A stretch of DNA of 64,000 nucleotides from NCBI RefSeq assembly GCF_003646465.1, contig NZ_QZEX01000016.1:1-64000 (forward strand), given 5' to 3'. Source of the DNA: Chachezhania antarctica. Lineage in GTDB: Bacteria > Pseudomonadota > Alphaproteobacteria > Rhodobacterales > Rhodobacteraceae. Position numbers and translations under genes: made by a program. The notes under the pieces are model-generated. The model ran no database searches. It was not told the origin of the DNA and saw nothing but the letters and a program-made list of their open reading frames with translations. Of this stretch, positions 16,541-25,668 are shown in pieces (the stretch's first letter is position 1; each line of letters starts with the position of its first letter).

Positions 16541-17988
16541 CACGCCCCAGCACGACCTTCACAGGCCCCGACCTCTGCGCCCTTTCCGCCCGCGAGGCGG
16601 TGGAGCTTCTGCGCAGGGGAGACGTTTCCCCCACCGAAATGCTCGACGCCAGCGAGGCGCGGCGCGCATCAGTCGAGCCGGTGATCAATGCGATGCCCAC
16701 CGCCTGCTATGATCGGGCGCGCGCCGACATGGCGAACCTGCCGGCCCGGGCCGAAGCCAATAGCGGACACCCCGCCTGGCTGGCCGGCCTGCCGCTGGCG
16801 ATCAAGGACCTGACGCCGGTCAAGGGCGTGCGCACCACGATGGGCAACCCGTACTACGCCGACTGGGTGCCCGAGGCGTCGGACCTGATGGTCGAACGCC
16901 TGGAAGATCGCGGAGGGCTGGTCGTGGGCAAGACCAACACGCCGGAATTCGGTGCCGGCGGCAATTCCACCAACCGGGTGCTGGGCGCCACGCGTAACCC
17001 CTGGGACACGCGGATGAATGCGGGCGGTTCGTCGGGCGGCGCCGCGGCATCGCTCGCGGCGGGCGAGGTATGGCTGGCCCACGGATCCGACCTGATGGGC
17101 TCTCTCCGGACCCCGGCGGCGCATTGTTCCGTCCTTGGCTTGCGCGCCGCGCCGGGGCGCTGCAGCGGCGGATCGAAGAACGCGCTGCACCAGGCCGAAG
17201 GCATGCAGGGCCCCATGGCGCGCGACGTCCGCGACATGGCGCTGTTCCTCGACGCGATGACGGGCTGGGACCCGCGCGCGCCGATCTCGCTGGATGCGCC
17301 TGCGGTCCCCTTCCAGACAGCCGTGGCCCAGGCGCCCGAGCGCGCGCCACGCATCGCCTTCTCGGAAGATCAAAACGGTTTTGCCGCCGTCGAAGGCAAT
17401 ATCCGCACAACCCTGCGCGCCGCCATGACCGCCACCGAAAAGGCCGGCGCGACGGTCGAAGATTACTGCCCCGACCTGCCCGGGCTCAACGACAGCTACC
17501 TTGCCCTGCGCGCCGTCCATTACGGCACGACGCTGGGGCTGGAACCCGACGCGATCCGCGAGACCTTCGGCGACCGGGTCCGCGACAATGTCGCCTACGC
17601 GATGGAGATCGACGCCACCCGGATCTACGCCGGAATCCGCGGCCGGTCCGAAATCTACCGGATCATGCTGGCCTTCTTCGACACCTACGATGTACTGGCG
17701 ATCCCCGTCGTGGGCATCGCGCCCCGCGCGGTAGAAGAAGAATACCCGCAGATCGTCGATGGAGAACCCATAGGCACCTACGAGACCTGGCTGCGGTTTT
17801 CCTTCCTTGCGACGACGGCCCTTCTCCCGGCGCTCTCGATGCCCGCAGGCTTCACCGAAGACGGCTTGCCCGTCGGCCTGCAGCTCATCGGCCCGCCGCG
17901 GGGCGAGGCGCAGCTGTTGCAGACCGCGCTGTTCATCGAAGAGGCGCTCGCCCTGCCCGTGGGTCCGATAGACCCGATCACCCGCTGA
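16537..17988 (+). CDS. Amidase (amidase signature family)
   Basis: A 483-residue amidase-signature enzyme. The catalytic lysine is K90 in LAIKDLTP, the serine-rich loop is GGSSGGAAASLAAG (about 163-176) and the nucleophilic serine is S189 in GSDLMGSLRTPAA. The usual GTDxGGS is changed to GSDLMGS, which may affect the oxyanion region. C-terminal features PAGFTEDGLPVGLQLIG match amidases and aryl-malonamidase-like members. The start overlaps the ArsR stop, so regulator and enzyme are translationally coupled. Substrate unknown. Confidence 0.88.
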   Translation: MTRPSTTFTGPDLCALSAREAVELLRRGDVSPTEMLDASEARRASVEPVINAMPTACYDRARADMANLPARAEANSGHPAWLAGLPLAIKDLTPVKGVRTTMGNPYYADWVPEASDLMVERLEDRGGLVVGKTNTPEFGAGGNSTNRVLGATRNPWDTRMNAGGSSGGAAASLAAGEVWLAHGSDLMGSLRTPAAHCSVLGLRAAPGRCSGGSKNALHQAEGMQGPMARDVRDMALFLDAMTGWDPRAPISLDAPAVPFQTAVAQAPERAPRIAFSEDQNGFAAVEGNIRTTLRAAMTATEKAGATVEDYCPDLPGLNDSYLALRAVHYGTTLGLEPDAIRETFGDRVRDNVAYAMEIDATRIYAGIRGRSEIYRIMLAFFDTYDVLAIPVVGIAPRAVEEEYPQIVDGEPIGTYETWLRFSFLATTALLPALSMPAGFTEDGLPVGLQLIGPPRGEAQLLQTALFIEEALALPVGPIDPITR

Positions 17989-18145
17989 TCCCGGCTACCG
18001 CGGTCCCGCCTGCCCCCCGCAAGCCCGGGACCGTCGCCGGGAACCGAAACCGCCAGTCTGCCGAGGGATCCGGCCGAAGGCCGGGCCCGAGACAAGGTCG
18101 TGCGCCGCAAGGCGCTCCTTTCGGGAAGGGTCGGGATCACTCGCG

Positions 18146-21100
18146 TCAGTTGGACACGTAGCCCGCCACGACCTGCAGGATCTTGTAGGATGTCGCCGCG
18201 TCGTTCTCGACCACGGCAAGGAACTCTTCCTCCCCGATGCGCAGGCAGGTCAGCTCGGTCTCGGCGACCATGCTCAACGCGCGGGGTTCTTTCCGGATCA
18301 GGCCCAGTTCGCCCACCAGCGCGCCGGGGCCAACGCGGGCGATCAGCTGGTCGTCCTCGTCCTCGGGCTTGGGCAGGTACAGCCCCGCCTCGCCCTCGAT
18401 CAGCACATAGGCACCGTCGCGGGGCTCGTCGCCCTTCACGAACACGATCTCGCCGGTCTGCGCCTCGTACCAGTGCGAGCCGAAGGCCAGCAGGCGAAGC
18501 TGCTTCCGGTTCAGTCCGGAGAAGAGCGGGATATCCTCCAGCGCGCGCACCTTGCGCATCAGGTCGGCACTGGCTGCACTGTCTTCGGCCATCTCGGCCA
18601 CCCCGTCATCGCTTACAAGCCGACCCTGCCGGATCTCGAAATAAATGTCGAACACGTCCGGATCGTCAAACGCATCGTTCAGGTAGATCACCGTCGTGTC
18701 GGGCAGCAGTTCGCGCAGGTTCCTGTGCACCTTGATCTGCGAATCGCGATCATAGCTCGCCAGCGCCCGGTCGAGGATCAGGATGTCCGGGCGCTTGATG
18801 GTGGCGCGGCTCAGCGACAGGGATTCGGCGAAGATCGCGGGCAGGTTGGACCCGCCGATCGAGATTTCCATGCCGTAGATCAGGTCGATCACGTTGGGCT
18901 GCGCGCCGCCGTCGATCAGGGCCTTGGCGACGATACGCTCCACCTCTTCGCCGCGCGTGCCCGACGACCGGATCACCTTGCCGAACAGCGCGTTCTCCAG
19001 AACCGTGATCCCGGGCGCATAGGTGTCTTCCCCGATCGGCTGGAACAGATCGCCCATCGCCTTCTGCAGGACCGGCGCATGGCTTTTCCGCAGCTCGAGG
19101 ATCTGCGTCTTCATCTCGTCGGAAAAGGCCGGGCCGATCTGGTCGGCCGAGATTCGGAACGGCACGATAAGCAACGTCGCCAGGTCCTCGTCCGTCAGTG
19201 CCTGCGTGCCGCTTTCGCGGCTGCGTTCCACCAGGTCGACGGCGGCGCCATAGTTTTCCGGGTCCAGCCCGAGGTTGCGGAACAGCGGATGGTCGGTGCC
19301 GACGGGCCCGAAGATCTGGCGCAGCATCTCGATCACGTCACGGGTCAGCTTGACCAGAGGCACGTCGAGTTCCAGTTCCCGCACAAGCGCCATGAACTCG
19401 GTCTGACCTGCCAGCGCTTCCTGCGTCAGCGGCCGGCGCGGCGTCGCGAACAGCAGGTTCTCGGCGACCGGCAGCGCGCTGTTGTATTTCTCGGGATGGA
19501 AGAAGTAGACATAGCGGCCCAGCCCGGCGGCTTCGACCGCCTCCCGCGCCGCGGGGCGGAGCGCGATCACCTTCTCGGCCAGGGTCGGGTGCTCCTCGGC
19601 CTCGAACACCTGGTCAAGCCCCCGCTGGAACAGCGCCGTGCCGGACCCCATGCCATCGACCAGCTTGTGCCACCAGTCGCGCAATTCATCCATCGTCTCG
19701 AAATCGGCGCGTTTCGGGTCCAGCCAGTTGGCATGGAATGAATCCGTGCTGTTGCCCGCCTTCACCGCCTCGATCATGTCGACGTCTTCCGGATTGTCTT
19801 CCATCGGACGATAGCGCAGCGGCATCAGGATGTTTTCACCGAACGACCCCTGGAACGTCACCGGCCGCGATGTCGCCCGCCCGATTCGCGCAGCGATCAC
19901 CGCGTGGTGCAGGTCCGTCAGATCGTGGCCCGCGATCTCGATCTTGCCCGACGTCGGCACCACCTCCCGCGTCAGAAGTTGAGTCAGCGCGCGGCGGTCC
20001 TCTTCGCTGGGAGCAGCAATGGCGATGACCTTGCCGGCCGGCAGCGTGGTCGAGATATCTTCCAGAACCGGGTTCCCGTCGGCATCGCGCAAGGTCACGT
20101 GATCCAGCACGATGTCCCCCTTCAGGCGCGAGAGCTCTTCGGGCTCGCCCTCGAACTGGCTGCGTTTCATCATGCCGGCCGGGGCAAAGCGTTCGGTCAC
20201 CGTTTCCCAGCGGACCTGCATGTCGGCGGTCTGGTTGTAATAGGCCAGCAGTTCCTTCCAGGGCGACGCGATGTCCTTGTAGGCACCAAGCGCCGCGACC
20301 AGCGCACCCAGCGAAACGGTGCCCTGCACCACGAGGTAGCCGCCGATGGAATAGAAGAAGAAGGGCGTCAGTTGTCCGATGAAGTTGTTCAGGAACTTCA
20401 TGAAGAACTTCTTGTTGTAGATCTTGAAGCGAATGTGGAAGAGCCGCCCCAGTTGATCCGTCACCAGCGCCAGCCGATACCGCCAGCCGCCGTTCAGGCG
20501 CAGCGCACTGGCGCCTGCCGCGCTTTCGCCGATGACGGACGCCATCACCCGCAGTTCCTTGACCCGTTCCTTGTTCAGCTGGTTGATCTGCCGCTGCAGG
20601 ATCGGGATGATGTAGGCCTGCACCGGGATCAGCGCGACCGCCGCCAGCCCGAACCAGAAGCTTTGCACGAACAGGAAGTACAGGATCGTCAGCATCTGAC
20701 CGGCCTGCATGACCGGCTGCGAGATCATGTCCCCCATCAGCCCGCCCATCGGCTCGGATTCCGAGGTGATCATCGAGACCATCTCGCCCTGGCTGACACG
20801 TTCGAAATAAGGCTGCGGAAACAGCAACATGCGCGAAATCAGGCGATACCGGAACCGGCGCAGCATGCGCTCGGCCAGGATACCCTTCATCGTGTTGATG
20901 CGCATCTTCAGCAGGCCATGGATCAGCACCGACAGAAGGTACAGACCGCACAGGATCGCAAGAAAGGTCAGTTGGGGGACCTGGTAGCCCCAGACCTCGA
21001 TCATGTTGGACTGCGCACCGATCACGTCGTTGACGATCCGCTTGGGCAGTTCCAGCGTCAGGTACAGAATCGGGAACATGAAAAGGGTCACGACCAGCAG

Positions 21101-21157
21101 TACAAGCTGATCGCGCTTCGAATGTTTCCAGATATATCCGAAGAGTTTCTTTTCTAT
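18146..21157 (-). CDS. Large ABC-transporter-like protein with degenerate ATPase and cyclic-nucleotide-binding domain
   Basis: About 1000 residues: an exporter-type membrane domain (first about 300 residues), a broken-up ABC domain (about 340-850) and a C-terminal cNMP-binding domain (last 130, with GELGLIRKEPRAL). Counting from the GTG at 21091, the P-loop is replaced by APSEEDRRAL, the catalytic glutamate after Walker B is arginine (ILILDRALASYD), and LSGGQ is degraded, so ATP hydrolysis is unlikely. An ENxL motif recurs three times (FGENILMP, VAENLLFA, VLENALFG). The frame stays protein-like upstream of the GTG (KKLFGYIWKHSKRDQ) and membrane helix 1 begins there; the only candidate starts are AUA (21157) or CUG (21172). 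I give the AUA coordinate. Confidence 0.75.
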   Translation of the reverse strand: MEKKLFGYIWKHSKRDQLVLLVVTLFMFPILYLTLELPKRIVNDVIGAQSNMIEVWGYQVPQLTFLAILCGLYLLSVLIHGLLKMRINTMKGILAERMLRRFRYRLISRMLLFPQPYFERVSQGEMVSMITSESEPMGGLMGDMISQPVMQAGQMLTILYFLFVQSFWFGLAAVALIPVQAYIIPILQRQINQLNKERVKELRVMASVIGESAAGASALRLNGGWRYRLALVTDQLGRLFHIRFKIYNKKFFMKFLNNFIGQLTPFFFYSIGGYLVVQGTVSLGALVAALGAYKDIASPWKELLAYYNQTADMQVRWETVTERFAPAGMMKRSQFEGEPEELSRLKGDIVLDHVTLRDADGNPVLEDISTTLPAGKVIAIAAPSEEDRRALTQLLTREVVPTSGKIEIAGHDLTDLHHAVIAARIGRATSRPVTFQGSFGENILMPLRYRPMEDNPEDVDMIEAVKAGNSTDSFHANWLDPKRADFETMDELRDWWHKLVDGMGSGTALFQRGLDQVFEAEEHPTLAEKVIALRPAAREAVEAAGLGRYVYFFHPEKYNSALPVAENLLFATPRRPLTQEALAGQTEFMALVRELELDVPLVKLTRDVIEMLRQIFGPVGTDHPLFRNLGLDPENYGAAVDLVERSRESGTQALTDEDLATLLIVPFRISADQIGPAFSDEMKTQILELRKSHAPVLQKAMGDLFQPIGEDTYAPGITVLENALFGKVIRSSGTRGEEVERIVAKALIDGGAQPNVIDLIYGMEISIGGSNLPAIFAESLSLSRATIKRPDILILDRALASYDRDSQIKVHRNLRELLPDTTVIYLNDAFDDPDVFDIYFEIRQGRLVSDDGVAEMAEDSAASADLMRKVRALEDIPLFSGLNRKQLRLLAFGSHWYEAQTGEIVFVKGDEPRDGAYVLIEGEAGLYLPKPEDEDDQLIARVGPGALVGELGLIRKEPRALSMVAETELTCLRIGEEEFLAVVENDAATSYKILQVVAGYVSN

Positions 21158-21352
21158 TGGAACTGTCCCCAGCCTCGTGCGGGCCTGCCCGCCCTGCCCT
21201 TTGCCACAGGTCTACGACAGCGCCCGCGAATTAGACAAGTGCAGACTGCGTGCCGCCACGTTCTGCACCTATTGCACTGATCTGAAACAGGACAATTGCA
21301 GAGCAGGTGCCCAACCCCTAAGCTGGCAGGCAAGGACCCCCCGGAGGCCCAT

Positions 21353-21742
21353 TTGACCGAAACCGTTCTTACTGTCCTGCTTCTGTTCGCATTGCTTGAA
21401 ACCAAGCACATGTTTGCAGACTATTTCCTGCAGACGCCCCGGATGCTCGACGGGCGCGGGGAGTATCTGCATCTGGGCCGGGCCATGCATGCCGGCGTGC
21501 ATGCACTGGGATCGGCTCTTGTCTTCCTGATCATCGGCGCGCCGCTGGGCTTCATCATCGTGATCGTCGCGGTGGAATGGTTCGTCCATTTCAACATCGA
21601 CTTCGGCAAGGCGATGATGTCCGACAAGATGGGCCTGGCCCCGAACCACGCCGGTTTCTGGCGCGCGGCGGGGGTCGACCAGTGGCTGCACCACATGACC
21701 TATGTCGGCATGACATGGGCCTGGGCGCAGTTCGCGATCTGA
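21353..21742 (+). CDS. DUF3307 membrane protein
   Basis: A 129-residue protein resembling the DUF3307 family: LLETKHMFADYFLQTPRML with conserved Asp and Gln near the start, then GRAMHAGVHALGSALVFLIIG and an EWFVHFNIDFGK segment. Three or four hydrophobic helices are seen, so it is probably in the inner membrane. The preferred start is a TTG at 21353 with GGAGG 6 bases before it; an upstream start at 21296 would add 19 residues unlike the family. Function is not known. Confidence 0.72.
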   Translation: MTETVLTVLLLFALLETKHMFADYFLQTPRMLDGRGEYLHLGRAMHAGVHALGSALVFLIIGAPLGFIIVIVAVEWFVHFNIDFGKAMMSDKMGLAPNHAGFWRAAGVDQWLHHMTYVGMTWAWAQFAI

Positions 21743-21756
21743 CCTACAGCTAAGAA

Positions 21757-22120
21757 CCCGACGTCGATCTCGCGCTGCAAACAGGGCAACTCGGCCGCAT
21801 AGGCCATGTGCCGGACGACGTCTCCGGTCACGTCGGGCTGTATCACAAGGCGAACGGTCGGCCGGTAACGAGCCAGATCGTGACCGGAAGGCAGATCCAG
21901 ATAGTCCGCCCAGTCAGGGCAGGAACGGCATCCCTCCCACGCGAAGGCGGTGCCGTCGAAAGTCGAACATTGCATCCGCACAATGGCACACGACCCGTGG
22001 CCCGGCCCCCGCGTTGCGGTCGAGAACAGGAACGTTCCGTCCCGCTCCTGCCAGTTCGAACGCGGTCGCCGCGCTGATGAGACCGCCCCCGATGACGATC
22101 ACATCTGCAGTCCCGGTCAT
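21757..22120 (-). pseudogene. Remnant of a FAD-dependent (D-amino acid/sarcosine oxidase-type) oxidoreductase
   Basis: The start (22120, ATG) encodes a clear FAD-binding motif, DVIVIGGGLISAATAFELAG...VLDRN. Within about 130 bases the reading frame is lost, and the continuation is found in another frame: YSTFDGTAFAWEG-like text, then WADYLDLPSGHDLARYRPT and RLVIQPDVTGDVVRHMAYA. The similarity stops near 21760, next to the end of the DUF3307 gene, after about 120 residues of a family normally 370-450 long. It is therefore frameshifted and truncated at the 3' side. It lies 15 bases upstream of... the GST stop on the same strand. Confidence 0.75.
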
Positions 22121-22135
22121 GTCTTCCGTCTTTCG

Positions 22136-22768
22136 CTACGCCTGCGCGCTGGGGCGTTCCGCGATCCTGTCGTGCCACGTCCATGTGGCGGTGTTGCCTT
22201 CCGGGATCCGCTTTTTCGTGACTTTTGCAAACTGCACGAACACGAAGGTCGAGATATCGGCCAGCGTCAGACGGTCCGGCAGGGCAACCCAGTCACTCTC
22301 CGCCAGCCGCTTCTCCAGCATCTCGAAGAACAGGTCGATCCGCACCAGACCGCGCTCCGCCAGTTCCGGGATCTGTTCGAAATTGGTGGTCCCGGGGATC
22401 GCCCGGCCCTTCATGTGCGGGTTGCCGTTGCGCAAGGCCTCGGCCACCGCCATGCCGCCCTGCGTCTCCGCAATCGCGTTCCACATCAGCACCAAGCCCT
22501 TTTCGTCCGGCGTCCGCCCCATCAGGTTCGGCTCCGGCTGGATCGCCTCAAGGTAGGCCGCGATGCCAAGGTTCTCGGCCAGCACGGTGCCCTCCTCCGT
22601 CACCAGCACAGGCACGGTGCCCCGGGGGTTGACGGCCAGGAAGTCAGGGTTCAGCTGATCGCCCTTGGCGATAGAAATTTCGCGGGTCTCGATGTCGAGC
22701 CCCTTTTCGACAATGAACATCCGCGCTCGCCGCGGGTTCGGCGCCGTCGCGCAATCGTAGAAGATCAT
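22136..22768 (-). CDS. Glutathione S-transferase family protein
   Basis: A 210-residue GST. The thioredoxin-like N-terminal half includes CATAPNPRRARMFIVEKG (start of helix 1), NPRGTVPVL with the cis-proline and a glutathione-contact segment LAENLGIAAYLE. The helical C-terminal half runs from about residue 90. It is transcribed toward the flavoenzyme remnant and away from ackA. Substrate cannot be predicted. Confidence 0.85.
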   Translation of the reverse strand: MIFYDCATAPNPRRARMFIVEKGLDIETREISIAKGDQLNPDFLAVNPRGTVPVLVTEEGTVLAENLGIAAYLEAIQPEPNLMGRTPDEKGLVLMWNAIAETQGGMAVAEALRNGNPHMKGRAIPGTTNFEQIPELAERGLVRIDLFFEMLEKRLAESDWVALPDRLTLADISTFVFVQFAKVTKKRIPEGNTATWTWHDRIAERPSAQA

Positions 22769-22910
22769 GGGGCTCCCTCCCTTGAAAATTCATCCCCACG
22801 CTACCGCGCACGCGCCGCATTCGAAACGGTGGACGTGTCACCGTCCCGCAACGGAACGATGCCGATGTGGCGCCAGATACCCAAGCCGACACTCATGCCG
22901 TACATGCCGA

Positions 22911-23022
22911 TCCGCCTCCGGCGGGAGTATTTCGAGTAGAAAGAAGACGAGGCCCTGCACCTTCTTTGGTCCACAAATACCTCGGGGAAGTCGCGCCAAA
23001 GGCGCGACGGGGCAGAGCCCCC
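22911..23022 (-). repeat. Dispersed 3'-end hairpin repeat, copy 2 (inverted)
   Basis: Same element as the copies at 4984, 40391, 46885 and 59670 but on the minus strand, in line with the direction of ackA, whose stop is at 23039. The arm reading GAGGTATTTG on the minus strand is at 22961-22983 and the partner arm GGGAGTATTT...AAAGAAG is at 22923-22946. A preceding stem GGCGCGAC/GTCGCGCC and GGGGCAGAGCCCC-type text lie at 22990-23022. The gap between GST and ackA (22769-23038) holds no gene otherwise. Confidence 0.75.
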
Positions 23023-23038
23023 ATCCGCGCCCTGAGGC

Positions 23039-24181
23039 TTAGCCGCCCATTTGCCTGGCCACGGAACGCGCGATGACCCGTTCCTCGTCGGTCGGGATCA
23101 CAAGGATCTTCGCCGCGCCCGCTCCGATATCCGCCGCGCTGTCCGCGTTGGCGGCCGCGTCGATTTCGAGACCCAGGAAGCCCAGCCCCTGGATCACGCG
23201 TTCACGGATCGGTGCCGCGTTCTCTCCCACGCCGCCGCAAAAGACGATACCGTCGAGCCCGCCCAGCACTGCCGCCAACGCGCCGATCTCGCGGCGGATG
23301 CGAAACACGTAGTAGTCGATGGCCTCGGCCGCTTTCGGATCTTCGCTCGCCAGCAGCACGCGCATGTCGTTGGTGTTTTCGGACATGCCCTTCAGACCGC
23401 TCTCGGTATAGAGCATCGTGGAAATCTCGGACGCCGACATGCCCTTCTGCTCCAGCAGGTACAGAAGCACGCCGGGATCGAGCTGCCCGCAGCGCGTGCC
23501 CATTGGCAGACCGTCAAGCGCCGAGAACCCCATGGTCGAACCCACGCTGCACCCGCCGTCCATCGCGCACATCGAGGCGCCGTTGCCCAGATGCGCCACG
23601 ATCACCCGGCCCGCGTGCAGGTCGGGATAGTCGCGCGCCAGCACCGAATGGATGTAATCGTAGCTGAGCCCATGGAACCCGTAGCGGCGCACGCCTTCTT
23701 CGTAGAAGCGGCGCGGCAGGGCGAAGGTGTCGTTCACGAAGGGATGGCCCTTGTGAAAGGCCGTGTCGAAGCAGCCGACCTGCACGGCATCCGGGAACGC
23801 CGTCTGCGCCGCGCGTACGGCGGCCAGGTTGTGGGGCTGGTGGAGCGGCGCAAGTGGCACGAACGCCTCCAGTTGCTCCATCACGCCTGCGTCCAGCACC
23901 ACGGGGGCGCCATAGCTTTTTCCGCCGTGGACGATGCGGTGACCGACACCCTTGGGCGCGCCCTTCAAAACAGGTTCAACCACGTCGAGGATCGCGCGCA
24001 CGCCGGATGCATGGTCGGCATGGCCCAGATCCCGCGTTTCGCTGCCCTTGATCACCAGCTTCGCCGCCGGGCCGAGGTTGTCGATCTGGCCCACCATCAG
24101 CAATTCAGGTTCGGCCGCTTCGGAATAGACCCCGAACTTGATCGACGAACTGCCCGCGTTCAGCGTGAGGATGCCGCTCAT
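23039..24181 (-). CDS. ackA: Acetate kinase AckA
   Basis: A 380-residue ASKHA-fold kinase that interconverts acetyl phosphate/ADP with acetate/ATP. Typical signatures are LTLNAGSSSIKFGVY at the N terminus, HRIVHGG near residue 80, HLGNGASMCAMDGG (phosphate-binding) and GIVFCGGVGENA near the C terminus. Its start overlaps the stop of the MaoC-phosphotransacetylase gene by 4 bases, forming a coupled acetyl-CoA to acetate pair. The 3' hairpin repeat (copy 2) follows. Confidence 0.95.
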   Translation of the reverse strand: MSGILTLNAGSSSIKFGVYSEAAEPELLMVGQIDNLGPAAKLVIKGSETRDLGHADHASGVRAILDVVEPVLKGAPKGVGHRIVHGGKSYGAPVVLDAGVMEQLEAFVPLAPLHQPHNLAAVRAAQTAFPDAVQVGCFDTAFHKGHPFVNDTFALPRRFYEEGVRRYGFHGLSYDYIHSVLARDYPDLHAGRVIVAHLGNGASMCAMDGGCSVGSTMGFSALDGLPMGTRCGQLDPGVLLYLLEQKGMSASEISTMLYTESGLKGMSENTNDMRVLLASEDPKAAEAIDYYVFRIRREIGALAAVLGGLDGIVFCGGVGENAAPIRERVIQGLGFLGLEIDAAANADSAADIGAGAAKILVIPTDEERVIARSVARQMGG

Positions 24182-25554
24182 TTGCCAAGGCCCCCCTTTT
24201 GCGCCGCGTAAAGCGCCGCGATGGCGCAGGAGGCCAGCCGCGCCTTCTCATTATCCGCGCGGCTGGTCAGGATGATCGGGCACTTGGCGCCGATCACGAT
24301 TCCGCCCGCCTCGGCATGGGCGAGGAACGTCAGCTCCTTCGCGATCATGTTGCCCGCTTCGAGGTTCGGCGCCATCAGGATATCGGCCCGCCCCGCGACC
24401 AAGGACTGGATGCCCTTGATCCGCGCGGCATCCAGATCGATCGCATTGTCCATCGCCAGCGGCCCGTCGACGAGCCCGCCGCGGATCTGGCCGCGTTCGG
24501 CCATCTTCGACAGCACCGCGGCGTCGAGCGTCGAGGGGATGGCCGGGTTCACAACCTCCACCGCCGACAGGACGGCAACGCGGGGCTCCTCAATGCCCAG
24601 CGCATGGGCAAGGTCGATGGCGTTCTGGATGATGTCGACCTTGGTCGGCAGGTCGGGGGCGATGTTGATCGCGGCATCGGTGATCATCAGCAGATGCGGC
24701 AGACCGGGCACATCCATGACAAAGACATGGCTCAGCCGGCGGCCCACCCGCAGACCACCGTCCGATTTCACCACCTGTCCCAGCAGGATGTCGGTGTGCA
24801 GGTCGCCCTTCATCACTGCGTGCGCCTCGCCACTATGGATCATCGCGACGGCGCGGGCGGCGGCGGCCTTGTGGTCGGGCTCTGCGATGATGCGGAAAGC
24901 GCTGATATCGAGCCCGCCTTTCTCTGCTTCGGCGCGAATCCTGTCCGGGTCGCCGATCAGGATCGGGTCGATCAGCGTGTGTTGCGCGGCCAGGATCGGC
25001 CCCGCCAGCGCGTCGGGGCTTTCGGGCGCCACCACGGCCGTCGGGATCGGGTCCAGCACCTCGGCCATCTGCAGAAGCCGGTCGAAATGAACATGGCGTT
25101 GCACGGTCAGGCCGGGGATATCGCCACGCTCCATCGTCAGGCTTTGCGCGGGCGCGAGCACCACGGCCTCGCCCTCGACGACCCGGCCTTCGGGGCCATC
25201 GACCCAGGTTTCGAACTTCACCCGGTTGCCGTCCATCTTTTCGATCAGCTTGGCGTGGGCCGTCAGTTCCTCGCCCGCGCGGGCGCGGCCGATGAAATCC
25301 AGCGTCTGGCTGAGGTAGAGCGTTCCCGGCCCCGGCAGGCGGACGCCCAGCACGGCAGAGATCAGCGACGCGACCCACATGCTGGGCGCTGCCGCTTCGG
25401 CACGCCCATCGTCGCCCGGCAGGTTCATCGGGTTGAAGTTGCCGGACGCGTTGGCGAACACGAACAGGTCGTCGGCCCGGCAGATACGGGTTTCCTGCGC
25501 CGTCATCCCCACCGCCAGATCGTCATAGCACAGGCTGCTTATCTTGGTCGTCAT
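24178..25554 (-). CDS. Bifunctional enoyl-CoA hydratase (MaoC)/phosphate acetyltransferase
   Basis: A 458-residue fusion. Residues about 10-140 form a MaoC-like hot-dog domain (DDLAVGMTAQETRI ... ANASGNFNPMNL, where the hydratase motif is degenerate: the canonical D-x4-H reads N-x4-M). Residues about 155-455 form a phosphotransacetylase domain (GDPDRIRAEAE, MKGDLHTDILLG, TDAAINIAPDL). The pairing with ackA predicts acetyl-CoA to acetyl phosphate exchange; a longer acyl-CoA is possible. The ATG at 25554 is chosen because the upstream 91 codons show no homology. It is coupled to ackA through a 4-base overlap. Confidence 0.9.
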   Translation of the reverse strand: MTTKISSLCYDDLAVGMTAQETRICRADDLFVFANASGNFNPMNLPGDDGRAEAAAPSMWVASLISAVLGVRLPGPGTLYLSQTLDFIGRARAGEELTAHAKLIEKMDGNRVKFETWVDGPEGRVVEGEAVVLAPAQSLTMERGDIPGLTVQRHVHFDRLLQMAEVLDPIPTAVVAPESPDALAGPILAAQHTLIDPILIGDPDRIRAEAEKGGLDISAFRIIAEPDHKAAAARAVAMIHSGEAHAVMKGDLHTDILLGQVVKSDGGLRVGRRLSHVFVMDVPGLPHLLMITDAAINIAPDLPTKVDIIQNAIDLAHALGIEEPRVAVLSAVEVVNPAIPSTLDAAVLSKMAERGQIRGGLVDGPLAMDNAIDLDAARIKGIQSLVAGRADILMAPNLEAGNMIAKELTFLAHAEAGGIVIGAKCPIILTSRADNEKARLASCAIAALYAAQKGGLGK

Positions 25555-25668
25555 CTCGGTCACGTCCTTCCCCGGCTTACCAAAAACGCCACATAATCCC
25601 ATCGCGCCAAGGTCTACCGCAGGATTGCGACGGCTTCGTTGATGTCCACCCCAATGTGCCGCGCCACG

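Noticed and set aside
17989-18145. Possible terminator CGGTCCCG/CGGGACCG (18001-18008 with 18026-18033) after the amidase
   Set aside because: Eight-base stem with a 17-base loop and no T-run; too weak to call.
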